DNA from: DASZPL01 sp035550315
Lineage (GTDB): Bacteria > Actinomycetota > Actinomycetes > JAFAQI01
Direction of reading: 5' to 3'
Length of the DNA stretch: 5,969 bases
Assembly: GCA_035550315.1 (NCBI GenBank)
Contig: DASZPL010000110.1
Location: 1-5,969, forward strand
The notes beneath the pieces are model-generated. The model had not been told where the DNA came from, did no database searches, and was given only the letters and a program-made list of their open reading frames with translations. Position 1 is the stretch's first letter. Each line of letters opens with the position of its first letter. Made by a program: the position numbers and the translations under genes. This document shows positions 1 to 5,969 of this stretch, piece by piece.

Positions 1-9
1 CGCGTCGCA

Positions 10-783
10 TCACCGACCACCGGCTGCCACCACGACGCCGCGGCCGCCGGTCATGTCGCGCACCGCGTCGGCGATGTCGTCGACCGCGGCGTAGTCGATC
101 ACCTGAGCGCCGCGGTCCTTGGCCGCGGCCAGCCGGTCGGCGAACCGGTCGATGCCGATGACCCGGCCGGCGCCGCGGTGCAGCGCGATCGAGGTCGCCA
201 TCAGGCCGATCGGCCCGAGGCCGTAGATCGCAACCGTGCCGCCCGGCTCGATGTCGGCGTACTCGACCGCTTGCCATGCGGTGGGCAGGACGTCGGAGAG
301 CAACAGCGCACCCAGCTCCGGCATCGCGTCGAGGTCTACCTTGATCGGGCCGAAGTGCGCCTGCGGCACCCGGAGGTACTCGGCCTGCGCGCCGGCGACG
401 CCGCCGTACAGGTGGGTGTAGCCGAACAGCGCGGCGCCCTTCTTGCCGCCGAGGTTCTGGGTCGTCTCGCACTGCGAATACAGCTCGCGGCGGCACAGCT
501 CGCAGTGACCGCAGGAAATGTTGAACGGCACCACCACGGTGTCGCCCCGCTTGATGTGGGTGACCTCGCTGCCGACTTCCTCGACGACGCCCAGCGCTTC
601 GTGGCCGACCACGTCGCCCGGCTTCATCGCCATGCTGGCGCCGTGGTCGTAGAGATGCAGGTCGGAGCCACACAGCCCGCTCGCCGTGAGGCGGATGATC
701 GCATCGGTCGGCTGCTCGATCCGGGGGTCCGCCACGTCGTCCACCGAGACGTGACGAGGGCCGGTCCATTTGACGGCACGCAT
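10..783 (-). CDS. Zinc-dependent alcohol dehydrogenase, formaldehyde dehydrogenase-like, early stop
   Basis: Medium-chain zinc-dependent dehydrogenase that would oxidise an alcohol or aldehyde-hydrate with NAD(P) in the cytoplasm; the true substrate cannot be read from sequence. The 257-residue product carries catalytic zinc ligands C38 (in GLCGSDLH), H61-E62 (in GHEALG) and D164 (in LLSDVLPTAW). The aspartate at the third position is typical of the glutathione-independent formaldehyde dehydrogenase branch. Structural zinc cysteines are C91, C94, C97 and C105. The Rossmann fold starts at GLGPIG (188-193), with D212 at the end of the second strand suggesting NAD preference. The ATG at 783 gives the family-like start MRAVKW; only a poor AGAG precedes it. 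Family members are usually about 370-390 residues, yet this frame stops at a TGA (complement of 10-12) just after TGGRG, where relatives continue through the rest of the Rossmann domain. It is therefore a frameshifted or decaying gene, or an error at the sequence end. Family call is firm; integrity is doubtful. Confidence 0.85.
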   Translation of the reverse strand: MRAVKWTGPRHVSVDDVADPRIEQPTDAIIRLTASGLCGSDLHLYDHGASMAMKPGDVVGHEALGVVEEVGSEVTHIKRGDTVVVPFNISCGHCELCRRELYSQCETTQNLGGKKGAALFGYTHLYGGVAGAQAEYLRVPQAHFGPIKVDLDAMPELGALLLSDVLPTAWQAVEYADIEPGGTVAIYGLGPIGLMATSIALHRGAGRVIGIDRFADRLAAAKDRGAQVIDYAAVDDIADAVRDMTGGRGVVVAAGGR

Positions 784-873
784 CTCTGCGCGATGCCCCG
801 CAGCGGAGGCAACAAACGCCCGTCACTGGGCGATGACGACGCGTCGCGGCGTCGCTCACACCACCTGATCTGG

Positions 874-879
874 CAGAAT
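874..879 (+). promoter_or_regulatory. Candidate -10 element for the PAP2 gene
   Basis: CAGAAT in the context TGGCAGAATC resembles the actinobacterial vegetative -10 (TAGAAT-like, one mismatch). It is an A/T-containing patch in otherwise G/C-rich sequence, 72 bases before the preferred ATG at 951, which would leave a 5' leader of roughly 65 bases. The -35 region (around 851-856, GTCGCT) matches the consensus poorly, so this is a weak prediction. Confidence 0.3.
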
Positions 880-936
880 CGTGCGGGGTCGGTGGCGTGT
901 TCATTGCGGCCCGCAGAGCCGAGACGGACGAGAGGC

Positions 937-943
937 GGAGGAG
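937..943 (+). promoter_or_regulatory. Strong Shine-Dalgarno site fixing the PAP2 start at 951
   Basis: GGAGGAG lies 7 bases before ATG 951, an ideal spacing. The alternative upstream GTG at 897 has no comparable site and would add 18 mostly charged residues. This makes 951 the likely start. Confidence 0.75.
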
Positions 944-950
944 CAGCGCC

Positions 951-1748
951 ATGCCCAACGCCCGATGGCTCCGTCCCGACAGCGCCCGGCCACCCCGCTG
1001 GTGGCAGGAGCTCGGATTCATTGCAGCGGTGTATGGCCTGTACACGCTGATCCGCAATGCCGTGCCCGGGCACGAGGTGGCAGCCCGCCACCGCGCCCAC
1101 TCGATCATTCACATCGAGTCGTGGCTGCACATCGACATTGAGCACACGCTGAACCGCTTCGTGGCGACCACGCAGATCGACCACGTGCACTGGCTGGCAT
1201 ACGTCAGCGACTACTACTACGCGACGCTGCACTTCGTCGTGACCATCGCCGTACTGGTCTGGCTCTACCGCTGGCACCCGTTGCGCTATCGCTCGATCCG
1301 CTCGGTGCTGATCATCACCAACCTGGGGGCGCTGGTCGGGTTCTGGTTGTTCTCGCTGGCGCCGCCGCGCATGCTGCCCAACTTCGTCGACACGATCGTC
1401 CAGTTCCACACCTGGGGCTCGTGGGCCTCCCCCGGCGTCGACAGCGCGTCGAACCAATTCGCCGCGATGCCGTCACTGCACATCGCCTGGTCGCTTTGGT
1501 GCGCGATCGCGATCGTCAAGCTCGCGAAGCGGCGCTGGGTCCGGGTGCTCGGCGCGCTCTACCCGGCCGCGACGTTGTTCGTCATCCTCGGCACCGCCAA
1601 CCACTTCGTGCTCGACGCGGTCGGCGGGGTAGCGGCGCTGGGCGTCGGCATCCTCGGCCAGCGGCTGCTCCCCGGTCGTCCGGCCTACGCCCGCCGCGAC
1701 CTGCCGGTGCATGAGGCGGTCGCCGATCCGGAGCCGGTCGCGGCCTGA
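951..1748 (+). CDS. PAP2-family (Aur1-like) integral membrane phosphatase/transferase
   Basis: A 265-residue membrane protein of the PAP2 superfamily, Aur1/inositol phosphorylceramide synthase-like branch. Members cleave a lipid phosphate or move a phospho-head group; the substrate here is unknown. About six hydrophobic segments are visible, near residues 21-37, 83-105, 117-137, 174-191, 199-216 and 219-240. Conserved motifs are in the expected order: APPRM at 137-141 (R140), NQFAAMPSLH at 168-177 (PSLH as motif C2, H177), and NHFVLD at 217-222 (H218 and D222 as motif C3). H218 would be the nucleophile and D222 its partner by family analogy. The charged N-terminus and the tail after residue 240 are probably cytosolic. 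Start chosen at ATG 951 because GGAGGAG precedes it; a GTG at 897 in the same frame would give 283 residues. The lipase gene follows 54 bases later on the same strand, so co-transcription is plausible. Family is confident; substrate is not. Confidence 0.88.
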   Translation: MPNARWLRPDSARPPRWWQELGFIAAVYGLYTLIRNAVPGHEVAARHRAHSIIHIESWLHIDIEHTLNRFVATTQIDHVHWLAYVSDYYYATLHFVVTIAVLVWLYRWHPLRYRSIRSVLIITNLGALVGFWLFSLAPPRMLPNFVDTIVQFHTWGSWASPGVDSASNQFAAMPSLHIAWSLWCAIAIVKLAKRRWVRVLGALYPAATLFVILGTANHFVLDAVGGVAALGVGILGQRLLPGRPAYARRDLPVHEAVADPEPVAA

Positions 1749-1802
1749 CCCGACTGCCGGGGGGCTCAGATTTCCATCAGCCACACAGGGTTTGCTCGAT
1801 GG

Positions 1803-3053
1803 GTGCATCGGATGCGAGTCGGCATTGCGGTCGGCCTGCCGGTCGCTCTCGTGCTGTCACTGGCGGGGTGCTCTGGCGGTTCGCCGACGCCGACACCGAT
1901 CGGCTGTCGCCCCGGCTTCTCGTCGCCGTGCCCTGACAACGACCCGTTCTACAAAGCCAGCGCCCAGGAGCTGCGCACGCATCCGCACGGCAGCGTGCTG
2001 AAGACCCGCTCACCGTTCATCAACGACGACACGCTGCGGTCGCTGGCGCGGGCGACGACGGTGCTGTACGCGTCGACCGACATCCACGATCAGCCGATCG
2101 CAGCGTCGGAGACGGTGCTCACCCCGAAGCAGCCGTACGCCGGCCCCGGCCGCCGCCCGATCCTGTCGTACCAAATCCCGTACGACAGCCTCAGCACGCG
2201 CTGCGAGCCGTCGTACCAGTTGCAGCACTCCTCCTCCCAAGGCGCGCTGCAGATTCCGCTGCTCGACGCAACCGTGCAACTCGGCTGGACGGTCGTCGTC
2301 CCGGACTACGAGGGCCCGCAGGCGCTGTTCGCGATCGGCCCGCAGCAGGGCCGGACGATCCTCGACGGCATCCGCGCCACTGAGCAGCTGCGGCAGGGCG
2401 GCATCGACCGCACGTCGCGCGTGATGATGTGGGGCTACTCCGGCGGCGCACTGGGTTCCGCCTGGGCGAGCGAGATGCAACCGACGTACGCCGCCGACCT
2501 CAACGTCATCGGTGTTGCCGAGGGCGGATTGCCGTCCAACCTGAAGGCCACGATCCAGGCGGTCGACGGCGGCCGTTACTCCTATCTCGGCCCGCTTGCG
2601 CTCGCGGCGATGGCCCGCGCCTTTCCCGGAGCCGGCATCACCGAGGCGCTGAACCCGGACGGCAAGCGGGCCTTCGACGCAATCCAGGACGCCTGCAGCA
2701 CCGACCCTGCGCTGCTGCGGCTCGCGCATCATTCGCTCCGCGACTTCACCACGCAGCCGGGGCTGCTCAACCAGCCGAAGGTCGATGCTGCGCTGCAGCA
2801 GCTGAACCTGGGCCGGGCTGCGCCGCAGGTCCCGATCTACAACTACCAGGGGGTGCTCGACCAGATCGTGCCGTTCACCACCAACCAGGCACTGGTCCGC
2901 TTCTATTGCAGTCAAGGTGTCGTGGTCGACCACGTCGTGTCCGACAACGCGGACCATGTCGCGGCCGGGGTCGCCGGTGTCCAGCCTGCGCTGCAGTGGC
3001 TGACCAGCCGGGTGGCCGGCACGCCGTCGCCCAACACCTGTCATCACGGCTAG
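1803..3053 (+). CDS. Secreted lipoprotein lipase/esterase, LIP family (alpha/beta hydrolase)
   Basis: A 416-residue alpha/beta hydrolase of the secretory lipase (LIP) family, expected to hydrolyse acyl esters outside the membrane. The N-terminus is a signal peptide with a hydrophobic core (7-20) and the lipobox LAGC, with C23 as the lipidated residue, so the enzyme is probably membrane-anchored. Mature-protein landmarks are the family motif VPDYEGP (166-172), the nucleophile elbow GYSGG (211-215, S213), an acid D353 in VLDQIVP, and H385 in NADHVAAG; together these form a complete apparent triad. Six cysteines remain after lipidation (35, 43, 134, 298, 369, 413), an even number consistent with disulfides in an exported protein. 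The start is GTG 1803, the first possible in frame; ATG 1812 would give a slightly shorter signal peptide with fewer basic residues. Neither start has a good Shine-Dalgarno (AGGG at 1787-1790 is 12 bases from the GTG). The gene lies 54 bases after the PAP2 gene and ends on the stop shared with glnE. True substrate is unknown. Confidence 0.88.
   Translation: MHRMRVGIAVGLPVALVLSLAGCSGGSPTPTPIGCRPGFSSPCPDNDPFYKASAQELRTHPHGSVLKTRSPFINDDTLRSLARATTVLYASTDIHDQPIAASETVLTPKQPYAGPGRRPILSYQIPYDSLSTRCEPSYQLQHSSSQGALQIPLLDATVQLGWTVVVPDYEGPQALFAIGPQQGRTILDGIRATEQLRQGGIDRTSRVMMWGYSGGALGSAWASEMQPTYAADLNVIGVAEGGLPSNLKATIQAVDGGRYSYLGPLALAAMARAFPGAGITEALNPDGKRAFDAIQDACSTDPALLRLAHHSLRDFTTQPGLLNQPKVDAALQQLNLGRAAPQVPIYNYQGVLDQIVPFTTNQALVRFYCSQGVVVDHVVSDNADHVAAGVAGVQPALQWLTSRVAGTPSPNTCHHG
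3050..3053. other. Shared palindromic CTAG stop of convergent lipase and glnE
   Basis: The lipase reads GGC TAG with its stop at 3051-3053, and glnE on the opposite strand reads TAG at 3052-3050. The self-complementary CTAG thus holds both stop codons, and the genes overlap by four bases. There is no room for an intergenic terminator: each transcript must end inside, or run antisense into, the other gene. Confidence 0.9.
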
Positions 3054-5969
3054 GTGCCGAAGAACAGCCGCTCATGCACCGCGCGGGCTCGCCGGGTGGC
3101 GCGGCGATAGTCCTCGAGCAGGTCGGCAGCCTGGCCGGCGGCGTAGCCCATTGCGCGGCTGATCGCCGCCAGTGCGCGTTGCTCGGACGGGAACACGTCG
3201 GACTGCCGGCCGCTGGCCAGCACGATGGCGTTGCGCGCGCGGGTGGCGATCAGCCAGGCGTCGCGCAGCCGCTGCGCGTCGTCGGCTTCGACCAGGCCGT
3301 TGCGGGCCGCGGCCGCCAACGCCTGCAACGTCGACGTCGTGCGCAGCTCGGGCAGGTCGCCGGCGTGCTGCAGCTGGATCAGCTGCACGGTCCACTCGAC
3401 GTCGGAGAGCCCGCCGCGACCCAGCTTGGTGTGCATCGTCGGGTCGACGCCCCGCGGCAGCCGCTCCGCCTCCATCCGGGCCTTCAACCGGCGGATCTCC
3501 CGGACGGCGCCCGGGTCGATCCCGCCGGGCGGGTAGCGGAGCGGGTCGATCACCGCGACGAACCGCTCGCCCAGCTCGTCGTCGCCGGCGATCGGGCAGG
3601 CGCGCAACAGCGCCTGCCGCTCCCACACCGAGGCCCACCGCTTGTAGTACTCGGCGTACGACGCGAGTGTCCGCACCAGCGGACCTTGGCGACCCTCCGG
3701 GCGCAGGTCGGCGTCGACGAGCACCGGCGGGTCCGGCGCGGGCAGCGCGAGTAACCGGCGCAGCTCCTGCGCGACCTCGTGCGCCGCGGCGGTGACGTCC
3801 GGCCCGGCTTCGTCGAGCGGCTCGACGACGAACAGCACGTCGGCGTCACTGCCGTAGCCCTGCTCCAGCCCGCCGAGCCGGCCCATCCCGATGATCGCGA
3901 TGCGAAACGGCAGCGACAGCTGCGCCTCGATCTCCCGCCAGGCCGTCTCCAGCCCGGCCGCGAGTGTCGAGGCGGTCACCTCGGACAACGCGTTGCCGAC
4001 CCCTTCGACGTCGACCAGGCCCAGCAGGTCGCCGCACGCCAGCCGCAGCAGCTCCCGGCGGCGCAGGCCGCGCGCCGCGGTGGTGGCCGCCTCCCACTCT
4101 GGCGTCCGGCGGGCGATCGCGAGCAGCTCACCGCGCAGCGCGGCCGGCGGCCGCGGCATCAGTTCGGTGTCGTCGGTCAGCAGCGCCACCGATTCGGGCG
4201 CGCGGGCGAGCAGGTCGGCGACGTAGCGGCTGGTGGCGAGCAACCGCGCCAGCCGCTCGGCCGTGGCGCCTTCGTCACGCAGCGCCCGGAGATACCAGGG
4301 CGTGGTTCCCAGTGCCTCGCTGACCTGGCGGAACGACAGCAGGCCGGCGTCCGGATCCGCCGCATCTGCGAACCAGCCGAGCATCGCCGGCAGCAACGTC
4401 CGCTGGATGGCTGCGGTGCGGCCGATGCCGGAGGTCAGCGCCTCCAGGTGACGCAGCGCCGACGCCGGGTCGGCGAAGCCGAGCGCCTCGAGCCGGGCGC
4501 GCGCCGCCTCGGGTGTCAGCCGGACGTCGTCGGTCGGCAGCCGCGCGACCGCGGTCAGCAGCGGCCGGTAGAACAGCTTCTCGTGCAACCGCCGCACGGC
4601 GCGCACGTGCGCGGCGCGCTCCTTCTCCCAGCTCTCGACGTCACGGAACCCCATCGCGCGAGCCAGCCAGCGCAGGCCTTGCTGGTCGGCCGGCAGCAGG
4701 TGCGTGCGCCGTAGCTGCTGGAGCTGCAGCCGGTGCTCGGCAGTGCGTAGGAACCGGTACGCCGCGGCCAGCTGCGCGCCGTCGTCGCGGCCGACGTAGC
4801 CGCCGTCTGCCAGCGCCTCCAGCGCGACCAGCGTGTTCGGGCTGCGCAGCGACTCGTCGGCGCGGCCGTGGACCAGCTGAAGCAGCTGCACTGCGAACTC
4901 GACGTCGCGCAGGCCACCGCTGCCGAGCTTGATCTCGCGCTCAGCCTGCGCCGGCGCGAGCGCCCCGACCACGCGCCGGCGCATCGCCTGCACGTCCTCG
5001 ACGAACGTCGGGCGTTCGGCGGCTTGCCAGATCAACGGCGTCACCGCGGCGGCGTACCGCTCCCCTAGCTCGGCGTCGCCGGCCACGAACCGCGCCTTGA
5101 GCAGCGCTTGGAACTCCCACGTCTTGGCCCAGCGCTGGTAGTAGCCGGCGTGGCTGGCGACGGTGCGGACCAACGGACCCGACTTGCCCTCCGGCCGCAA
5201 CGCCGCATCCACCGGCCAGATCGCGCCTTCGGCCGTCACCGCCGAGCAGATCCGCATCATCGCGGCTGCCAGCGCCGTCGCCGCGGCCGCAGCGTCGGCC
5301 GGCTCGGCGACGAACACGACGTCGACGTCGCTGACGTAGTTCAGCTCCCGCCCGCCGCACTTGCCCATGCCGATGACGGCGAGCCGGACGTCATCGCTCG
5401 CCCCGGTCTCGGCGCGGGCGAGATGCAGCGCGGCGACCAGCGTCGCCTCGGCGAGGTCTGCAAGCTCGCTGGCCACGTCGTCGACCTCGACGTCACCGCA
5501 CAGGTCCCGGGCGGCCAGCGTCAACAGTGCGCGGCCGTAGCCGCGTCGCAGCGCGTCATGACCGGCCGTCCCAGCCAGCGCGACGCCCGCCGGATCGCTG
5601 ACCGCCGCGAGCAGCAACTGCCGCAACCCCAGCCGGGTCGGACGAGTCTCGGCGACGTCGTCGTCCAGCAGGATTCGCCAGTCGCCCGGATGGCGCACCA
5701 GCTGGTCACCGAGCGCCTGACTCGCGCCGAGCACGGCAAGCAGCCGGTGGCGGAACCCGTCGCGGGACTGCAGCGAGGTGATCAGGTCGCGGCGCTCGTC
5801 CGCCGCGGCTTCGACCAGCCGGACAAGTGATCCGACGGCAAGGTCGGGATCGGCCGCCTCCGCGAGGGTTCCGACCACCCCGTCGTCGTCGACCAGCTCG
5901 CCGACCCCCGCCGCGTCGAGCAGTCGCATCGCGCGGTCAGGGTCGATCAGCCCGACCCGCGCCAGCGTC
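3050..5969 (-). CDS. glnE: Bifunctional glutamine synthetase adenylyltransferase/adenylyl-removing enzyme (5' partial)
   Basis: GlnE controls glutamine synthetase by adding AMP to a tyrosine (C-terminal half) and removing it by phosphorolysis (N-terminal half); it acts in the cytoplasm in nitrogen control. Residue numbers here count from the internal ATG at 5929. Two nucleotidyltransferase domains are plain. The first has GMGKCGGRELNYVSDVDV (187-204; D201, D203), D241 in VDAALRPEG and KLGSGGLRDVEF (334-345). The second has GMGRLGGLEQGYGSDADV (681-698; D695, D697), D739 in VDADLRPEG and KLGRGGLSDVEW (835-846). All expected metal-binding acids are present in both, so both activities look intact. 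The frame stays open upstream of 5929 to the window edge, reading TLARVGLIDPDRA into that Met, which resembles a GlnE N-terminus. The true start is therefore outside the window; about 972 codons are visible against about 1000 for actinobacterial relatives. The stop TAG lies within the CTAG shared with the lipase. No glutamine synthetase gene is visible. Confidence 0.96.
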   Translation of the reverse strand, partial: TLARVGLIDPDRAMRLLDAAGVGELVDDDGVVGTLAEAADPDLAVGSLVRLVEAAADERRDLITSLQSRDGFRHRLLAVLGASQALGDQLVRHPGDWRILLDDDVAETRPTRLGLRQLLLAAVSDPAGVALAGTAGHDALRRGYGRALLTLAARDLCGDVEVDDVASELADLAEATLVAALHLARAETGASDDVRLAVIGMGKCGGRELNYVSDVDVVFVAEPADAAAAATALAAAMMRICSAVTAEGAIWPVDAALRPEGKSGPLVRTVASHAGYYQRWAKTWEFQALLKARFVAGDAELGERYAAAVTPLIWQAAERPTFVEDVQAMRRRVVGALAPAQAEREIKLGSGGLRDVEFAVQLLQLVHGRADESLRSPNTLVALEALADGGYVGRDDGAQLAAAYRFLRTAEHRLQLQQLRRTHLLPADQQGLRWLARAMGFRDVESWEKERAAHVRAVRRLHEKLFYRPLLTAVARLPTDDVRLTPEAARARLEALGFADPASALRHLEALTSGIGRTAAIQRTLLPAMLGWFADAADPDAGLLSFRQVSEALGTTPWYLRALRDEGATAERLARLLATSRYVADLLARAPESVALLTDDTELMPRPPAALRGELLAIARRTPEWEAATTAARGLRRRELLRLACGDLLGLVDVEGVGNALSEVTASTLAAGLETAWREIEAQLSLPFRIAIIGMGRLGGLEQGYGSDADVLFVVEPLDEAGPDVTAAAHEVAQELRRLLALPAPDPPVLVDADLRPEGRQGPLVRTLASYAEYYKRWASVWERQALLRACPIAGDDELGERFVAVIDPLRYPPGGIDPGAVREIRRLKARMEAERLPRGVDPTMHTKLGRGGLSDVEWTVQLIQLQHAGDLPELRTTSTLQALAAAARNGLVEADDAQRLRDAWLIATRARNAIVLASGRQSDVFPSEQRALAAISRAMGYAAGQAADLLEDYRRATRRARAVHERLFFGT

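Larger units (their letters stand above)
784..950. promoter_or_regulatory. Divergent intergenic region between dehydrogenase and PAP2 gene
   Basis: These 167 bases separate two genes that diverge, so promoters for both should lie here. Seen directly: an inverted repeat CGTCA-N8-TGACG (821-838), a 10-base perfect palindrome CGACGCGTCG (837-846) that abuts it, and a -10-like CAGAAT (874-879) facing the PAP2 gene. No good -35 hexamer lies 16-18 bases upstream of that -10. No convincing -10/-35 pair was found for the dehydrogenase strand. The palindrome could be an operator, but short G/C palindromes occur by chance in DNA of this composition. Confidence 0.4.

Noticed and set aside
178..1050. Long plus-strand open frame of 290 codons across the dehydrogenase and the PAP2 5' end
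   Set aside because: It lies antisense to the dehydrogenase, crosses the intergenic region, and is rich in R, A and Q with no recognisable domain; typical of an opposite-strand shadow in high-GC DNA.
624..1457. Minus-strand open frame of 277 codons covering the divergent promoter region
   Set aside because: It overlaps two genes with strong family motifs and has shadow-like composition (R, V, D, Q) without any motif.
1749..1802. Possible terminator or promoter between the PAP2 gene and the lipase
   Set aside because: No stable stem followed by T residues and no recognisable -10/-35 pair could be found in these 54 bases.
1805..1815. Eleven-base palindrome GCATC-G-GATGC over the lipase start codons
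   Set aside because: Too short and weak to call a translational hairpin or operator; it coincides with the repeated GATG/GCATC wording of the start region.
2429..3754. Plus-strand open frame of 441 codons running through the lipase 3' end into glnE antisense
   Set aside because: It is out of frame with the lipase catalytic motifs and antisense to the conserved GlnE C-terminal domain; its composition is arginine- and glycine-rich without a domain.
3779..4714. Plus-strand open frame of 311 codons antisense to glnE
   Set aside because: It is fully inside the conserved GlnE coding sequence and carries no recognisable motif; the high GC content explains the missing stops.
3240..5350. Repeated motifs within glnE as a DNA repeat
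   Set aside because: The similarity is between the two homologous nucleotidyltransferase domains at protein level, an ancient feature of all GlnE proteins, not a recent duplication.
5108..5830. Plus-strand open frame of 240 codons antisense to glnE
   Set aside because: Same reason: a mirror of the GlnE N-terminal domain with no independent ribosome-binding or domain signal.
5927..5929. ATG at 5929 as the glnE start
   Set aside because: The frame remains open to the window edge and the upstream residues (LARVGLIDPDRA) look like GlnE, so this is an internal methionine.

Overview
The window is high-GC DNA with strong G/C preference at third codon positions. Its gene content (a GlnE of actinobacterial type, an Aur1-like PAP2 membrane protein of a type common in actinomycetes, and a LIP-family lipase with a lipobox) points to an actinomycete. 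The genus cannot be set from the sequence. Both window ends fall inside genes, so this looks like an excerpt or a short contig.

Layout, left to right. On the minus strand at 10-783 is the N-terminal two thirds of a zinc-dependent, formaldehyde dehydrogenase-like alcohol dehydrogenase. Its frame closes early at a TGA right at the window edge. A divergent intergenic region (about 784-950) holds a short palindrome, an inverted repeat, a weak promoter candidate and a strong Shine-Dalgarno site. On the plus strand follow a PAP2-family integral membrane protein (951-1748) and, 54 bases later, a lipid-anchored secreted lipase (1803-3053). These two could be co-transcribed. On the minus strand, facing them, is glnE (3050 to the right edge, 5' end missing). 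It encodes the two-headed enzyme that adenylylates and deadenylylates glutamine synthetase. The lipase and glnE end on the same CTAG tetranucleotide, each using it for its own TAG stop.

How the genes relate: the PAP2 protein and the lipase are both envelope-located and both plausibly act on lipids, so a shared role in envelope or lipid turnover is possible but unproven. GlnE belongs to cytoplasmic nitrogen control and appears related to its neighbours only by position. The dehydrogenase would be a soluble redox enzyme.

No RNA genes, mobile elements, CRISPR arrays, attachment sites or clear intrinsic terminators were seen. Overall this is an ordinary chromosomal region. The observations most worth checking are the early stop in the dehydrogenase and the shared CTAG stop of the convergent pair. 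I found no convincing sign of a new biological system.
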